A program made the position numbers and the translations under genes. A DNA stretch of 43,752 nucleotides, from contig NZ_JALEGV010000044.1 of NCBI RefSeq assembly GCF_022763245.1, positions 1 to 43,752 on the forward strand. The letters run 5' to 3'. The notes beneath the pieces are model-generated. The model worked only from the letters and a program-made list of their open reading frames with translations. It was not told the origin of the DNA and ran no database searches. Shown piece by piece: positions 8,473 through 15,306 of this stretch (position 1 is its first letter; each line of letters opens with the position of its first letter). The DNA comes from Oricola sp. GTDB taxonomy: Bacteria; Pseudomonadota; Alphaproteobacteria; Rhizobiales; Rhizobiaceae.

Positions 8473-8629
8473 TCGATGCTGGCCTCCTGTCCCAGCCAGC
8501 ATCTTGAATCACAAATCCCGACCAGAGGGAATCCATTCCGATTCACTCAAAACGTGAAACGCTCTAGGGATTCCCAAATCAGAGGGTTTCTGATTCATGC
8601 TTCCTGCCGGGTGCAGGAGGTCGGCATGG

Positions 8630-8706
8630 ATGGGACAGCCTCTTTCAATGGATTTGCGGGCGCGCTTGATCGCCGCGATTGATGACGGGATGAGCTGCTG
8701 TCAACG
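8630..8706 (+). pseudogene. Second IS630-type transposase, N-terminal remnant
   Basis: After a GCAGGAGG ribosome binding site, ATG 8630 opens MGQPLSMDLRARLIAAIDDG followed by MSCCQ, the usual start of rhizobial IS630 transposases (MSMDLR.R...A.D.GMS). Homology stops near 8706, where the sequence changes to IS21-like end repeats. The 5' flank (TAGGGATTCCC at 8565) may be its terminal repeat. Confidence 0.6.
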
Positions 8707-8713
8707 TCGGAGG

Positions 8714-8749
8714 AAAATTGGGCCACGGGGCGGCGCAAAACTGGGCCAC
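8714..8749 (+). repeat. Two direct copies of AAAAnTGGGCCAC (IS21-end-like)
   Basis: AAAATTGGGCCAC at 8714-8726 and AAAACTGGGCCAC at 8737-8749, 23 bp apart. Multiple short repeats of this kind mark the ends of IS21-family (istAB) elements. No istA or istB coding sequence is present, so this is an end remnant. Confidence 0.45.
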
Positions 8750-8807
8750 TTTGGATTTGAGCGAGACGTAGGAGATGGGCGATGGCCCGTCATCGTCGTT
8801 TCCGGGC

Positions 8808-9092
8808 TCAACCACCGCGCACCCAGTATGCGCCCATGCCGACGGCAGCGGTGATGGCGATCCAGAAGACCCGGTCCACGAGCGCGAAGGTGACGCCGCG
8901 CGTATCGCTGGTCTTTTCGAGGTCGGCCACGCGTTTCGACAGGCTGTTCATGCGCTCGTCGGTGGCGTCGAGCCGCTTGAACAGCGTGCTGGTGCGTTCC
9001 TCGATGCGCACCAGCGAGACGAGCGCCTCGGCCATTTTGTCGAGTTTCTGCTCGATGCGGTCGAGGCGGGCATCATCGGCGTCGCCCATCAT
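8808..9092 (-). CDS. Small coiled-coil membrane protein of the lysis cluster
   Basis: 94 residues. Residues 5-70 are a charged heptad-type coiled coil (LDRIEQKLDKMAEALVSLVR, ATDERMNSLSKRVADLEK), followed by one TM helix near the C-terminus (VFWIAITAAVGMGAYWV). The ATGATG start overlaps the stop of the preceding gene and has GGAGGG just upstream; the second ATG gives better spacing. Its position behind endolysin and a small membrane protein suggests a spannin/holin-accessory role, but no family signature proves this. Confidence 0.7.
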   Translation of the reverse strand: MMGDADDARLDRIEQKLDKMAEALVSLVRIEERTSTLFKRLDATDERMNSLSKRVADLEKTSDTRGVTFALVDRVFWIAITAAVGMGAYWVRGG

Positions 9093-9310
9093 TGGCCCTC
9101 CAGTTTGCGGCGCAGGCCGATCAGGCCGAGACCGAGCACGATCAGCGTGGCGGGCGTCGGCGCGGAGCCGGCGCCGTTGGCCAGCGAGAGGACCTCGCCC
9201 ACCTGCCCGATTGCTTTTGCGTCCGGGGCGGCAATCTGGGCCGCACCGGTGACAATCGAAGCGACACCGGTCCACCATGTCAGCGATTTGGGCAGAATGT
9301 ATTTCAGCAT
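9089..9310 (-). CDS. Small holin-like membrane protein
   Basis: 73 residues starting MLKYILPKSLTWWTG; GGAGG 6 nt before ATG 9308-9310 fixes this start. There are two hydrophobic stretches (TWWTGVASIVTGAAQIAA and TPATLIVLGLGLIGLRRK). It lies between the endolysin (2-bp gap) and the coiled-coil membrane gene (overlap), the usual place of a holin. Size and topology fit a class II holin, but the family is not recognised with certainty. Confidence 0.65.
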   Translation of the reverse strand: MLKYILPKSLTWWTGVASIVTGAAQIAAPDAKAIGQVGEVLSLANGAGSAPTPATLIVLGLGLIGLRRKLEGQ

Positions 9311-9312
9311 GC

Positions 9313-10005
9313 TCAACCTCCGATCAGCCATTTCCAGATCACCGCACCGGCCGCGATGACGGATGCGGCCAGCCCACCCGCGACGGCGCCATCGGCGATG
9401 CGCTTGCGCTTGAAGTCCTCGTCAGCCTTGATGGCCTCGACGGCCGCGCCGACATCCTCGATGCCATTGACAGTCGCCCTGGCGATTGCCGTGTCGGCGG
9501 CATCGAGAAAGGCGTCGCGCTTCACCTCGCTCACGCGGCGCTCCCAGCCCCTGCCGAATGTCGGCCACGTCTCCAGCCGCTTGAGCCACGCCAGCCGGGC
9601 ATCGCAAAGTTTGGAGACCACGTCCTGCGGATCATCTTTTGCCAAGGCGGCAAGCGTAATCGGCCCGATGCGCCCGTCTTGCGTGACGCCAACCACACGC
9701 TGAAGGAATTTGACCGAGCGCGAAGGGCCGCTGTTAACGGCAAAATCAAACACAGCGTAATCAACGCCGGAGGGCAGTTCAGCGCCGAGAACAGCGTCCC
9801 AGTAGTGACGCCTGTAAACCGTGGTGATTTGCGCATCCGTGATGGCGCGCAGGTCCGCCTTTGTCGCTTTCGGCTTCACGTAGCGGCGAAAGGTGGCGAG
9901 GGTGATGCCCCTGTTTGTCGCGCCACCGGGGTCTTTGGGGTGGTCGACATAGCCGCCCTCATGTTTCAGGACGCGCGAAAGCGCCCGCTGGAAGTTTGCG
10001 TCCAC
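9313..10005 (-). CDS. Phage endolysin, glycoside hydrolase family 108, with C-terminal TM helix
   Basis: 230 residues from GTG 10003-10005 (AGAGG upstream); longer in-frame starts lack a ribosome binding site. The GH108 signature LKHEGGYVDHPKDPGGATN with catalytic Glu is at residues about 15-33. The second part (about 95-160, with FDFAVNSGPSRSVKFLQRVV and DGRIGPITLAAL) is the PG_binding_3 type domain. It cleaves peptidoglycan glycan strands to release virions. The C-terminus carries a TM segment (GGLAASVIAAGAVIWKWLIG), so the enzyme may be held in the inner membrane. First gene of the lysis cassette, overlapping nothing upstream. Confidence 0.9.
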   Translation of the reverse strand: MDANFQRALSRVLKHEGGYVDHPKDPGGATNRGITLATFRRYVKPKATKADLRAITDAQITTVYRRHYWDAVLGAELPSGVDYAVFDFAVNSGPSRSVKFLQRVVGVTQDGRIGPITLAALAKDDPQDVVSKLCDARLAWLKRLETWPTFGRGWERRVSEVKRDAFLDAADTAIARATVNGIEDVGAAVEAIKADEDFKRKRIADGAVAGGLAASVIAAGAVIWKWLIGG

Positions 10006-10251
10006 GGGAAAACCTCTTTGGTCATTTGGAAGGGTTGATAGCTTCGGTCCGTTGCTTTGCTCAGCACTGCGGGCCGAGGAATATGGGCGGGACAGGACCG
10101 TCTTTTGCGCTGCGGCGAAAGCAGGCGGGAATTCACATCCCGATAAACGCACGAACCGATAAAATTGTACCCTTGTGCGAAACTCGCCGATGACACGGAC
10201 CTGTCAGATGCACCACGCACGCTTTTGCATTCGACAAGGAGAGGTCTGACG

Positions 10252-10524
10252 GTGCCGCGCTACTATTTTCATCTGAAGTCATCACAAACCCTTTACATGG
10301 ATGCAGACGGCGTGGATCTGGCTGACGAGGCGCATGCGCTGGACTATGCCAGAGAACTCATGGCTGAGGTCGTCGCGCAGGCCGGCGGGGCCTATGAGCA
10401 GGATTTGCGGATGGTGGTCACGCTGACGCCGAATGCCATGAATGTGACGATCCACAAGTTGATCCTCCCCTTCCCACGACCGGGCCAAAGCTCGCCGAAC
10501 CGGTCCGTCACCTACGGCCAGTAG
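10252..10524 (+). CDS. DUF6894 family protein
   Basis: 90 residues from GTG 10252 (AAGGAGAG upstream). It starts VPRYYFHLKSSQTLYMDADG and continues VDLADEAHALDYARELMAEVV, the hallmark of the DUF6894 family, frequent in Rhizobiales; function unknown. It is on the plus strand against the phage operon and overlaps the 3' end of the facing gene by 13 bp. That suggests a moron-type gene with its own promoter in the 246-bp gap before the endolysin. Confidence 0.8.
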   Translation: MPRYYFHLKSSQTLYMDADGVDLADEAHALDYARELMAEVVAQAGGAYEQDLRMVVTLTPNAMNVTIHKLILPFPRPGQSSPNRSVTYGQ

Positions 10525-10859
10525 CGGTCGTCTCGATAGTCTGTCGGGATCGGGTCCATGGCTTCAAGCGCGTTGGACGCGGTGCGCATGGCGTCGATCC
10601 GGTCCCAGATCGTCTTGCCGGCATCCCATGCGGCCAGATCTTGCGCCGTCCAGTTGGCTCGGCCCTTGTCGGCGAGGATCACGGCCTGCGCCGTCAGATT
10701 GCGCTGTTTCCATTCGGGGCAGATGGCGAGGATGCGGCGCATGGCCTCAGCCTTCACCTTTTCCGGCGTGGGCCGGGGGATGGGCGCAGCCACAAAGGCT
10801 GCCTCTTCTTGCGGCGTCATTTCGACAAGGACGCCGTCAATGGTCTTCATTCGCGCCAT
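10512..10859 (-). CDS. Tail-fibre-associated conserved phage protein
   Basis: 115 residues. ATG 10857-10859 has GGGGTGA upstream and lies 6 bp after the fibre gene stop. The sequence runs MKTIDGVLVEMTPQEEAAF, then ILAICPEWKQRNLTAQAV and ends DPIPTDYRDDRYWP. Such short proteins follow tail-fibre genes in many alphaproteobacterial prophages; a chaperone or fibre-tip role is an inference. No enzyme motif is seen. Confidence 0.75.
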   Translation of the reverse strand: MARMKTIDGVLVEMTPQEEAAFVAAPIPRPTPEKVKAEAMRRILAICPEWKQRNLTAQAVILADKGRANWTAQDLAAWDAGKTIWDRIDAMRTASNALEAMDPIPTDYRDDRYWP

Positions 10860-10864
10860 GATGG

Positions 10865-11686
10865 TCACCCCGCATAATGAGAATATTGACCGCCAGCGAT
10901 GCTGTCGCCCGGATAATAGAACCGGAACACGTCCACCGAGGTCGGAGCGCCCGGGTGGATCGCCGTGCCGAAGGAAAGCTTCTCGGAACTGTTGTAGACA
11001 TAAAACATCCATTTCAGAACGACCGGCCCACCCGCACAGCCGAACAGTTCAAGGATGCCTTCCAGGGGCTCGTTGGCCTGACTGAGGCCCAGTTCGATCG
11101 TGTAATCCAAGCTGCCCGTCGTGATCGCGCCGCCGTCGGCGCGGGAATACAGAAACGGCAGGTTTGACGCGCTGCCGCCGGTGCCCTTTTGAACCTGCGC
11201 CGTTGGCGTCTTGTAGTTGCCAAGCGGATCGAGGTCGTAGACAAGGATCTGGTGATAAGCATAGCCGCTCACCGTGAGTTCGAAGGTCGATCCCGCCGTC
11301 GATCCCGTCGACAGGAGCGTCAATCCGCCAGCCCCGGCATTGGCGGCAATGGCCTGCCTGACCAGAAGGGGCGACATGGACCGCAGGGCGGCTTCAGTCC
11401 CGGCCTCCATCTCGGCCTGCGAAGCGGCGAGCGTGGCGATATCGACGTCATGGGCCTGCACGGTCGAGCCGATATTGGCTGCCTTGAGGATCGAGGCGTC
11501 CGCTGGCTCGTAGATGCCATCATGGTCGTGGCCGACCTTCGAGAATTCGACGATGGCCTCGGCGCCGTCATCCTTCTTGGTGAAGAGGCGGCCGTCATGG
11601 GTGTTGACGGCCAACTCGCCGAGGTCGAGATCGGTGGTCTGCGGCGCCTTGTCGGCGACCGCGGAGCGTTTCAGTCTGATCGGCAT
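10865..11686 (-). CDS. Tail fibre/adhesin with Mtd-like N-terminal domain
   Basis: 273 residues. The first 40 (MPIRLKRSAVADKAPQTTDL, then GELAVNTHDGRLFTKK) match the N-terminal anchoring domain seen in the Bordetella phage major tropism determinant. A helical, alanine-rich shaft (about 75-125) and a beta-rich C-terminal head (about 130-273) follow. Probably the distal receptor-binding fibre. It is the longest C-terminal domain of a tandem group of four genes with related N-termini. No variable-repeat region or reverse transcriptase was found. Confidence 0.8.
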   Translation of the reverse strand: MPIRLKRSAVADKAPQTTDLDLGELAVNTHDGRLFTKKDDGAEAIVEFSKVGHDHDGIYEPADASILKAANIGSTVQAHDVDIATLAASQAEMEAGTEAALRSMSPLLVRQAIAANAGAGGLTLLSTGSTAGSTFELTVSGYAYHQILVYDLDPLGNYKTPTAQVQKGTGGSASNLPFLYSRADGGAITTGSLDYTIELGLSQANEPLEGILELFGCAGGPVVLKWMFYVYNSSEKLSFGTAIHPGAPTSVDVFRFYYPGDSIAGGQYSHYAG

Positions 11687-11736
11687 GTGCCGGCCCTCTC
11701 GTGGCTATATGGCGGGGTGGTGGTGCTTCGACCTGC

Positions 11737-11934
11737 TCAGTAGGAGCCGCCGTCGATCGTGTCTGTCGGGGCGTGATCGTGGGCCTGTCTTGCCAGCGGG
11801 TGGCCGCCGGCCGTGGCGCCGTCATGGACGACGGCGGTCTTTTTCGTGGTGTCGACGGTGATCTCGCCGGAAGCGCCGGTGAAGGTGGAATGCTCGGCGG
11901 TCGAGCCCCGTCGCAACTGAACCTGTTGCGCCAT
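11737..11934 (-). CDS. Short protein made of an Mtd-like N-terminal domain
   Basis: 65 residues: MAQQVQLRRGSTAEHSTFTG, then EITVDTTKKTAVVHDGATAG, a clean Mtd N-terminal-type fold, ending in HDHAPTDTIDGGSY. It has no head domain, so it may be a fibre adaptor or collar. Its start overlaps the stop of the upstream member (1 bp). The C-terminal DGGSY resembles DGGTY at the end of the fibre gene at 20283. Confidence 0.75.
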   Translation of the reverse strand: MAQQVQLRRGSTAEHSTFTGASGEITVDTTKKTAVVHDGATAGGHPLARQAHDHAPTDTIDGGSY

Positions 11935-12182
11935 CAGGCGATGCTCCCGTAATCTGTGGCGCTCGTTGGCAGGCCGGAGATCAGCCCGTAATCGAGATCG
12001 CCTGTTTCGCCCCCGGCCTCGGCGAGTTTGGCGAAGACCTCGTATGAGGATCCCGACAGACCGACAGCGATGCGGCCCTCGTCGGTGACGAGATAGGGCT
12101 CACCGGCGACAAGAGCGCCGTTCGACGCCGCCGCCTCGATCTGCGCGCGCGATCCGCGCTTGATGGTCAGGGCTATGGCCAT
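11934..12182 (-). CDS. Short fibre protein with Mtd-like N-terminus
   Basis: 82 residues from ATG 12180-12182; longer in-frame extensions are arginine/proline-rich and belong to another frame. It begins MAIALTIKRGSRAQIEAAAS, then EPYLVTDEGRIAVGLSGSS, related to its neighbours. The tail ends LPTSATDYGSIA. Probably a minor fibre or adaptor in the adhesin cluster. Confidence 0.7.
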   Translation of the reverse strand: MAIALTIKRGSRAQIEAAASNGALVAGEPYLVTDEGRIAVGLSGSSYEVFAKLAEAGGETGDLDYGLISGLPTSATDYGSIA

Positions 12183-12204
12183 GGGTGTCGGTTTGCGTCC
12201 GTGA

Positions 12205-13071
12205 TCAGAATGTGCCGCAGTCAAAGGCGATGTTGTCGATCGCGCCGCCGGTGATGGCGACATTGCCTGCGGCCTGGAGGGCCATGGAGCCGAGGCCGAG
12301 ATTGGTGCGCGCGGCAGCCGCGTCATCGAGGTCCGACAGGTTGGAGGCAATGGCGAGCTTGCCGGCGATGCTGGCGGTGATCGTGGTTGCGAAGTTCGGA
12401 TCGTCGCCAAGAGCCGCGGCCAGTTCGTTGAGCGTGTCGAGCGTGCCCGGCGCGGCATCGACCAGGGCGGCCACGGCGGAGGCGACGAAGGCGGTGGTGG
12501 CGATCTGGGTGGTGTTGGCGCCTCCTGGCGCCGTCGGCGCCGTGGGGGTGCCGGTCAGCGCCGGCGAGGCCAGCGGCGCCCTGGCGTCGAGGCTCGTCTG
12601 GAGATTGGTCACATCAGAGATGGCATGGGCGTGGCTTGCAGCCGCGATGCCGGCCTCGGCCAGCGTGCGGTTGATCCAGGCGGCGCCGTTCCATGCGACC
12701 ACTTCGCCGGAGACCATGTCGGTGATGGTCACATCGCCAATATCGCCAAGGGTAGAGATGGCCACGCCGGCAATGGCGCTGTCGAGTTGCGCCTTGCGCA
12801 CAAGGTCGCTGCCTGCCGAAGCGTCCTGCGAGGAGGCCGGCACGCTCGAGAAGGTCTTCTTGCCGGCGACCGTCTGGGCGGTCGACAGATCGGCAAAGCC
12901 GCCCTTGCCGGCGACGGGCACAATGGAGGTGGCATTGCCGGAGCCGTCATCGCCCTTGCCGATATAGAGGGTGTCGTCGACCTCGTTATGGGCGACCTCG
13001 CCGGATTTGAGGGCTGCCGGTGCGCCGGCATTGCCCGAGACGCGACGCTTGAACTGGATCGTGTTGGCCAT
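12205..13071 (-). CDS. Tail fibre protein with Mtd-like N-terminus and repeat shaft
   Basis: 288 residues. The N-terminus MANTIQFKRRVSGNAGAPAA plus EVAHNEVDDTLYIGKGDDG matches the shared anchoring domain. The middle has HAHAISDVTNLQTSLDARA and PALTGTPTAPTAPGG, typical T4/P2-type tail-fibre repeats. The C-terminus (NLSDLDDAAAARTNLGLGSM) is the usual fibre trimerisation motif. It lies directly after the collagen-like gene (stop/start adjacency). Confidence 0.85.
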   Translation of the reverse strand: MANTIQFKRRVSGNAGAPAALKSGEVAHNEVDDTLYIGKGDDGSGNATSIVPVAGKGGFADLSTAQTVAGKKTFSSVPASSQDASAGSDLVRKAQLDSAIAGVAISTLGDIGDVTITDMVSGEVVAWNGAAWINRTLAEAGIAAASHAHAISDVTNLQTSLDARAPLASPALTGTPTAPTAPGGANTTQIATTAFVASAVAALVDAAPGTLDTLNELAAALGDDPNFATTITASIAGKLAIASNLSDLDDAAAARTNLGLGSMALQAAGNVAITGGAIDNIAFDCGTF

Positions 13072-13298
13072 CAGAAGAAGCCTCCATTTATGGGTGCATC
13101 GGTTGGAAGAAGGGTGATGCCGGGATCGCCCTTGTCACCCTTGAGGCCTTGTTGGCCGGTGTCGCCCTTCGGGCCCGGTGTTCCAAGCGCGCGGATCGTG
13201 ACGGGCGCCGCCAGCACGCGTGCCTTGACCGGCTCGCTCGATGTGACGCTGACGCGGATCGGGCCGCCGAGGGCTGTGACCGCGATCGCCTCCGCCAT
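13071..13298 (-). CDS. Collagen-like short fibre protein
   Basis: 75 residues from ATG 13296-13298, whose first base overlaps the preceding TGA. The C-terminal half has seven Gly-X-Y triplets (GTPGPKGDTGQQGLKGDKGD), expected to form a triple helix. The end, LPTDAPINGGFF, is compact. Probably a fibre rod or linker in the tail tip. Confidence 0.8.
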   Translation of the reverse strand: MAEAIAVTALGGPIRVSVTSSEPVKARVLAAPVTIRALGTPGPKGDTGQQGLKGDKGDPGITLLPTDAPINGGFF

Positions 13299-13642
13299 CA
13301 AAGCCCCCGCGTGACAGGCAGGATGACCGGGATTTCGAGAGTGAACTGGAGATGCCGGTCGGGATCGAGATCGGTGCGCACCATGTCGAGCACGACCGTG
13401 CCGACCGCCATGGCCCCTGTTTGCATCGGCGCCATGACGATCTCGACGATTGCATCGGCCTTGCGCACAAGCCCGCCATTCTCGGTCGTCAACGTGGCCA
13501 GGATGATGGCGTCGCTCACCCTGGAGCGGACCTGTGCTGCGAGCGTGCAGCCCTCGGGAAAGACATCGCGGTTCGCCTCCACCTGCAGGCGGTATTCATA
13601 ACCGACGACGATCGCCGGGCCGTCGCTGACGTCGACTGTCAT
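13298..13642 (-). CDS. Conserved phage tail protein of unknown function, 114 aa
   Basis: ATG 13640-13642 with GGAGG 5 nt before. It is beta-rich (AIVVGYEYRLQVEANRDVF, LTTENGGLVRKADAIVEIV), without signal or TM. It lies between baseplate hub D and the collagen-like fibre gene, in the same coupled transcript. The position suggests a link between hub and fibres. No family is recognised. Confidence 0.75.
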   Translation of the reverse strand: MTVDVSDGPAIVVGYEYRLQVEANRDVFPEGCTLAAQVRSRVSDAIILATLTTENGGLVRKADAIVEIVMAPMQTGAMAVGTVVLDMVRTDLDPDRHLQFTLEIPVILPVTRGL

Positions 13643-13653
13643 GGCGCCTCCGA

Positions 13654-14646
13654 TCAGCCTGTCTGCGGCTGCTTGAGCGAGAGTTGGGAGACGAAGCCGC
13701 CGCCGCGGCCATAGGTGTGGGTGACGCTGTCGATGCGGTATGCGCCATCGACGCCAGGCCGCGCGCCGACGATGAAGCAGAGCCCGTCGGGGATGGCGCC
13801 GATATTGCCCTCGATGGTGACGGCCCCGCCGCCCTTGTCGCGATTGGTGGTCGCCTTGTCGGAGGCGTTGTGCTGGCCGGCCTCGGCCTCGTTGGCGCGC
13901 GGCATGCGGTCGGCATAGGCGGCATCCACGTCGAGGCCGGTGGCGTTCTCGGTCGCCCTCCACTGCGCCTTGTCGAGATCGTACCAGCGAGTTCGGATGG
14001 CCGAGAAGCGGGTGCGGCCCAGTTGCGGGGCGATGTCCCAGGAATGCAGGTTGACGCCCCATGTGGCGGTGACGGCGGCGACGTAGTTGGCGTCGCGTTT
14101 CGACATTGTTGCCTTCATGCCCTGGATGCGGAAATTGCCTCCGATTTCGCGGGCAAGGCGCTCACCCATGGCGATGTAGCTCTCATCGCGCATCTCGAAG
14201 TAGGTGCGGGTGATGGAGGCGAGATCGGGATCGACATCGACGCTGGTGATGCCGGCGGCCTGTCCCGCCTCGGTCAGGATGTCCTTTATCGTCTTGTCGT
14301 CGAAATGGCGCTGCTGGCCCTGTTTGGGCGGCGCGGTCGTATCGACGCCCTTGGCGGCGATGGTGAGGATGCGGCCAGCCCCGCGACTGCCGGAGGACTT
14401 CACCTCGTCGACCGTGCCGTCGAAGACGACGCGCACCCCGCCGCCCGCCCAGCCGAGCGCTACCGTGAGGGGCGCGCCGATCTGCGGCAGGATGATGCGG
14501 CCATTGCTGTCGTCGATCGTCAGCGTGGCGGTGTCGGCATGGGTGCCGACCTTGTCGTCGACCCGCAGCCCCAGCAGGACCGGGGACAGCGCGGTGGTGA
14601 TATCGGTCCCGGCAACCGTGACGTTGAACACCGCTTGTTTCGACAA
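13654..14646 (-). CDS. Baseplate hub protein, late control protein D (gpD) family
   Basis: 330 residues. The Phage_GPD fold shows in the N-terminal beta domain (DTATLTIDDSNGRIILPQIG), the central ILTIAAKGVDTTAPPKQ and the C-terminal YRIDSVTHTYGRGGGFVSQL. In P2-like contractile tails this trimer forms the hub below the tube that holds the spike. It follows X with a 13-bp gap, the usual T-U-X-D order of P2 relatives. Confidence 0.9.
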   Translation of the reverse strand: MSKQAVFNVTVAGTDITTALSPVLLGLRVDDKVGTHADTATLTIDDSNGRIILPQIGAPLTVALGWAGGGVRVVFDGTVDEVKSSGSRGAGRILTIAAKGVDTTAPPKQGQQRHFDDKTIKDILTEAGQAAGITSVDVDPDLASITRTYFEMRDESYIAMGERLAREIGGNFRIQGMKATMSKRDANYVAAVTATWGVNLHSWDIAPQLGRTRFSAIRTRWYDLDKAQWRATENATGLDVDAAYADRMPRANEAEAGQHNASDKATTNRDKGGGAVTIEGNIGAIPDGLCFIVGARPGVDGAYRIDSVTHTYGRGGGFVSQLSLKQPQTG

Positions 14647-14659
14647 GGTGGAGGCCTCC

Positions 14660-14878
14660 TTACCAGAGCCGGATCGGGTCCAGGAATTGCTGTTTGCGCG
14701 GGATCGGGATCGGCATGTCGAACGCGAGCCCGACAGGCAGGGTCTGGCCGTGGTCGGCCAGCCCCGGGTTCAGGTCGAGTATCTGCTCGACGAGCCCCGG
14801 CATCGGTCGATGGAACCGGCGCCAGACGATCAGTGAGAGCGTGAGGCCGTCCCCGCCGACCGTTACCCTTTCGATCAC
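14660..14878 (-). CDS. Tail protein X
   Basis: 72 residues starting at GTG 14876-14878, which overlaps the U stop (GTGA). It is a small LysM-like tail X protein: LSLIVWRRFHRPMPGLVEQI then LNPGLADHGQTLPVGL, ending PIPRKQQFLDPIRLW. It acts in tail tube initiation or completion. Longer in-frame starts would run into U and lack a ribosome binding site. Confidence 0.88.
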   Translation of the reverse strand: MIERVTVGGDGLTLSLIVWRRFHRPMPGLVEQILDLNPGLADHGQTLPVGLAFDMPIPIPRKQQFLDPIRLW

Positions 14879-15306
14879 CGGTTCCACAGCAGGACGTCCG
14901 CGAGCAGAGAAAAGAACGAACCGGCGCCTGGAGACCCGCACCGCTTCACCGAGATGTCGACGTCGATGACCTTGCCGACGCCGTTCCTGTCGAGATACGA
15001 GGCCCGCTCGCTGACCGAGAGGATCACCACCCAGCCCATGAGCGCGCCGTCGCCCCGCATCATGTATTGCGGGCGGCCCGAAGCCCGGGCCTGATAGAGC
15101 AGTTCGAGCTGGCCCATGCCCCCGAATGTCGCGGGGAAGAGCTTCGCGCGGATCGTCCAGCTCTCCGGGCCTTCGCCCACGAACTCGAGCACTGGCCGGG
15201 TCCCGAGGACCGGCTTCTCCGCAAAGCCCGCCTCATGACCGTGGCCATAGCCGTCGGTGTTGAAGGGCATGACCTCGAACTGGACGGGGCCGAGCATCAT
15301 CAGCAT
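14875..15306 (-). CDS. Tail protein U
   Basis: 143 residues from ATG 15304-15306 (1-bp overlap with the tape measure stop). It begins MLMMLGPVQFEVMPFNTDGY, continues FVGEGPESWTIRAKLFP and ends with GKVIDVDISVKR, all marks of the P2 gpU family, a baseplate/tail-completion protein. The upstream extension in the same frame is shadow sequence. Confidence 0.88.
   Translation of the reverse strand: MLMMLGPVQFEVMPFNTDGYGHGHEAGFAEKPVLGTRPVLEFVGEGPESWTIRAKLFPATFGGMGQLELLYQARASGRPQYMMRGDGALMGWVVILSVSERASYLDRNGVGKVIDVDISVKRCGSPGAGSFFSLLADVLLWNR

Larger units (their letters stand above)
7515..8566 (-). mobile_element. IS630-family insertion sequence
   Basis: The ends are 17-bp perfect inverted repeats TAGAGCGTTTCACGTTT (7515-7531 and complement 8550-8566), with weaker matches further in (GAA.CG). 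Both ends begin with TA, the target dinucleotide of this family. Two minus-strand frames (orfA 8113-8472, orfB 7530-8126) together make one transposase. Confidence 0.92.

Noticed and set aside
8567-8807. attL site
   Set aside because: No tRNA gene or recognisable core sequence; without the right end no repeat can be tested.
10865-13071. Diversity-generating retroelement suggested by Mtd-like domains
   Set aside because: No reverse transcriptase, accessory protein or template/variable repeat pair is visible in the window.
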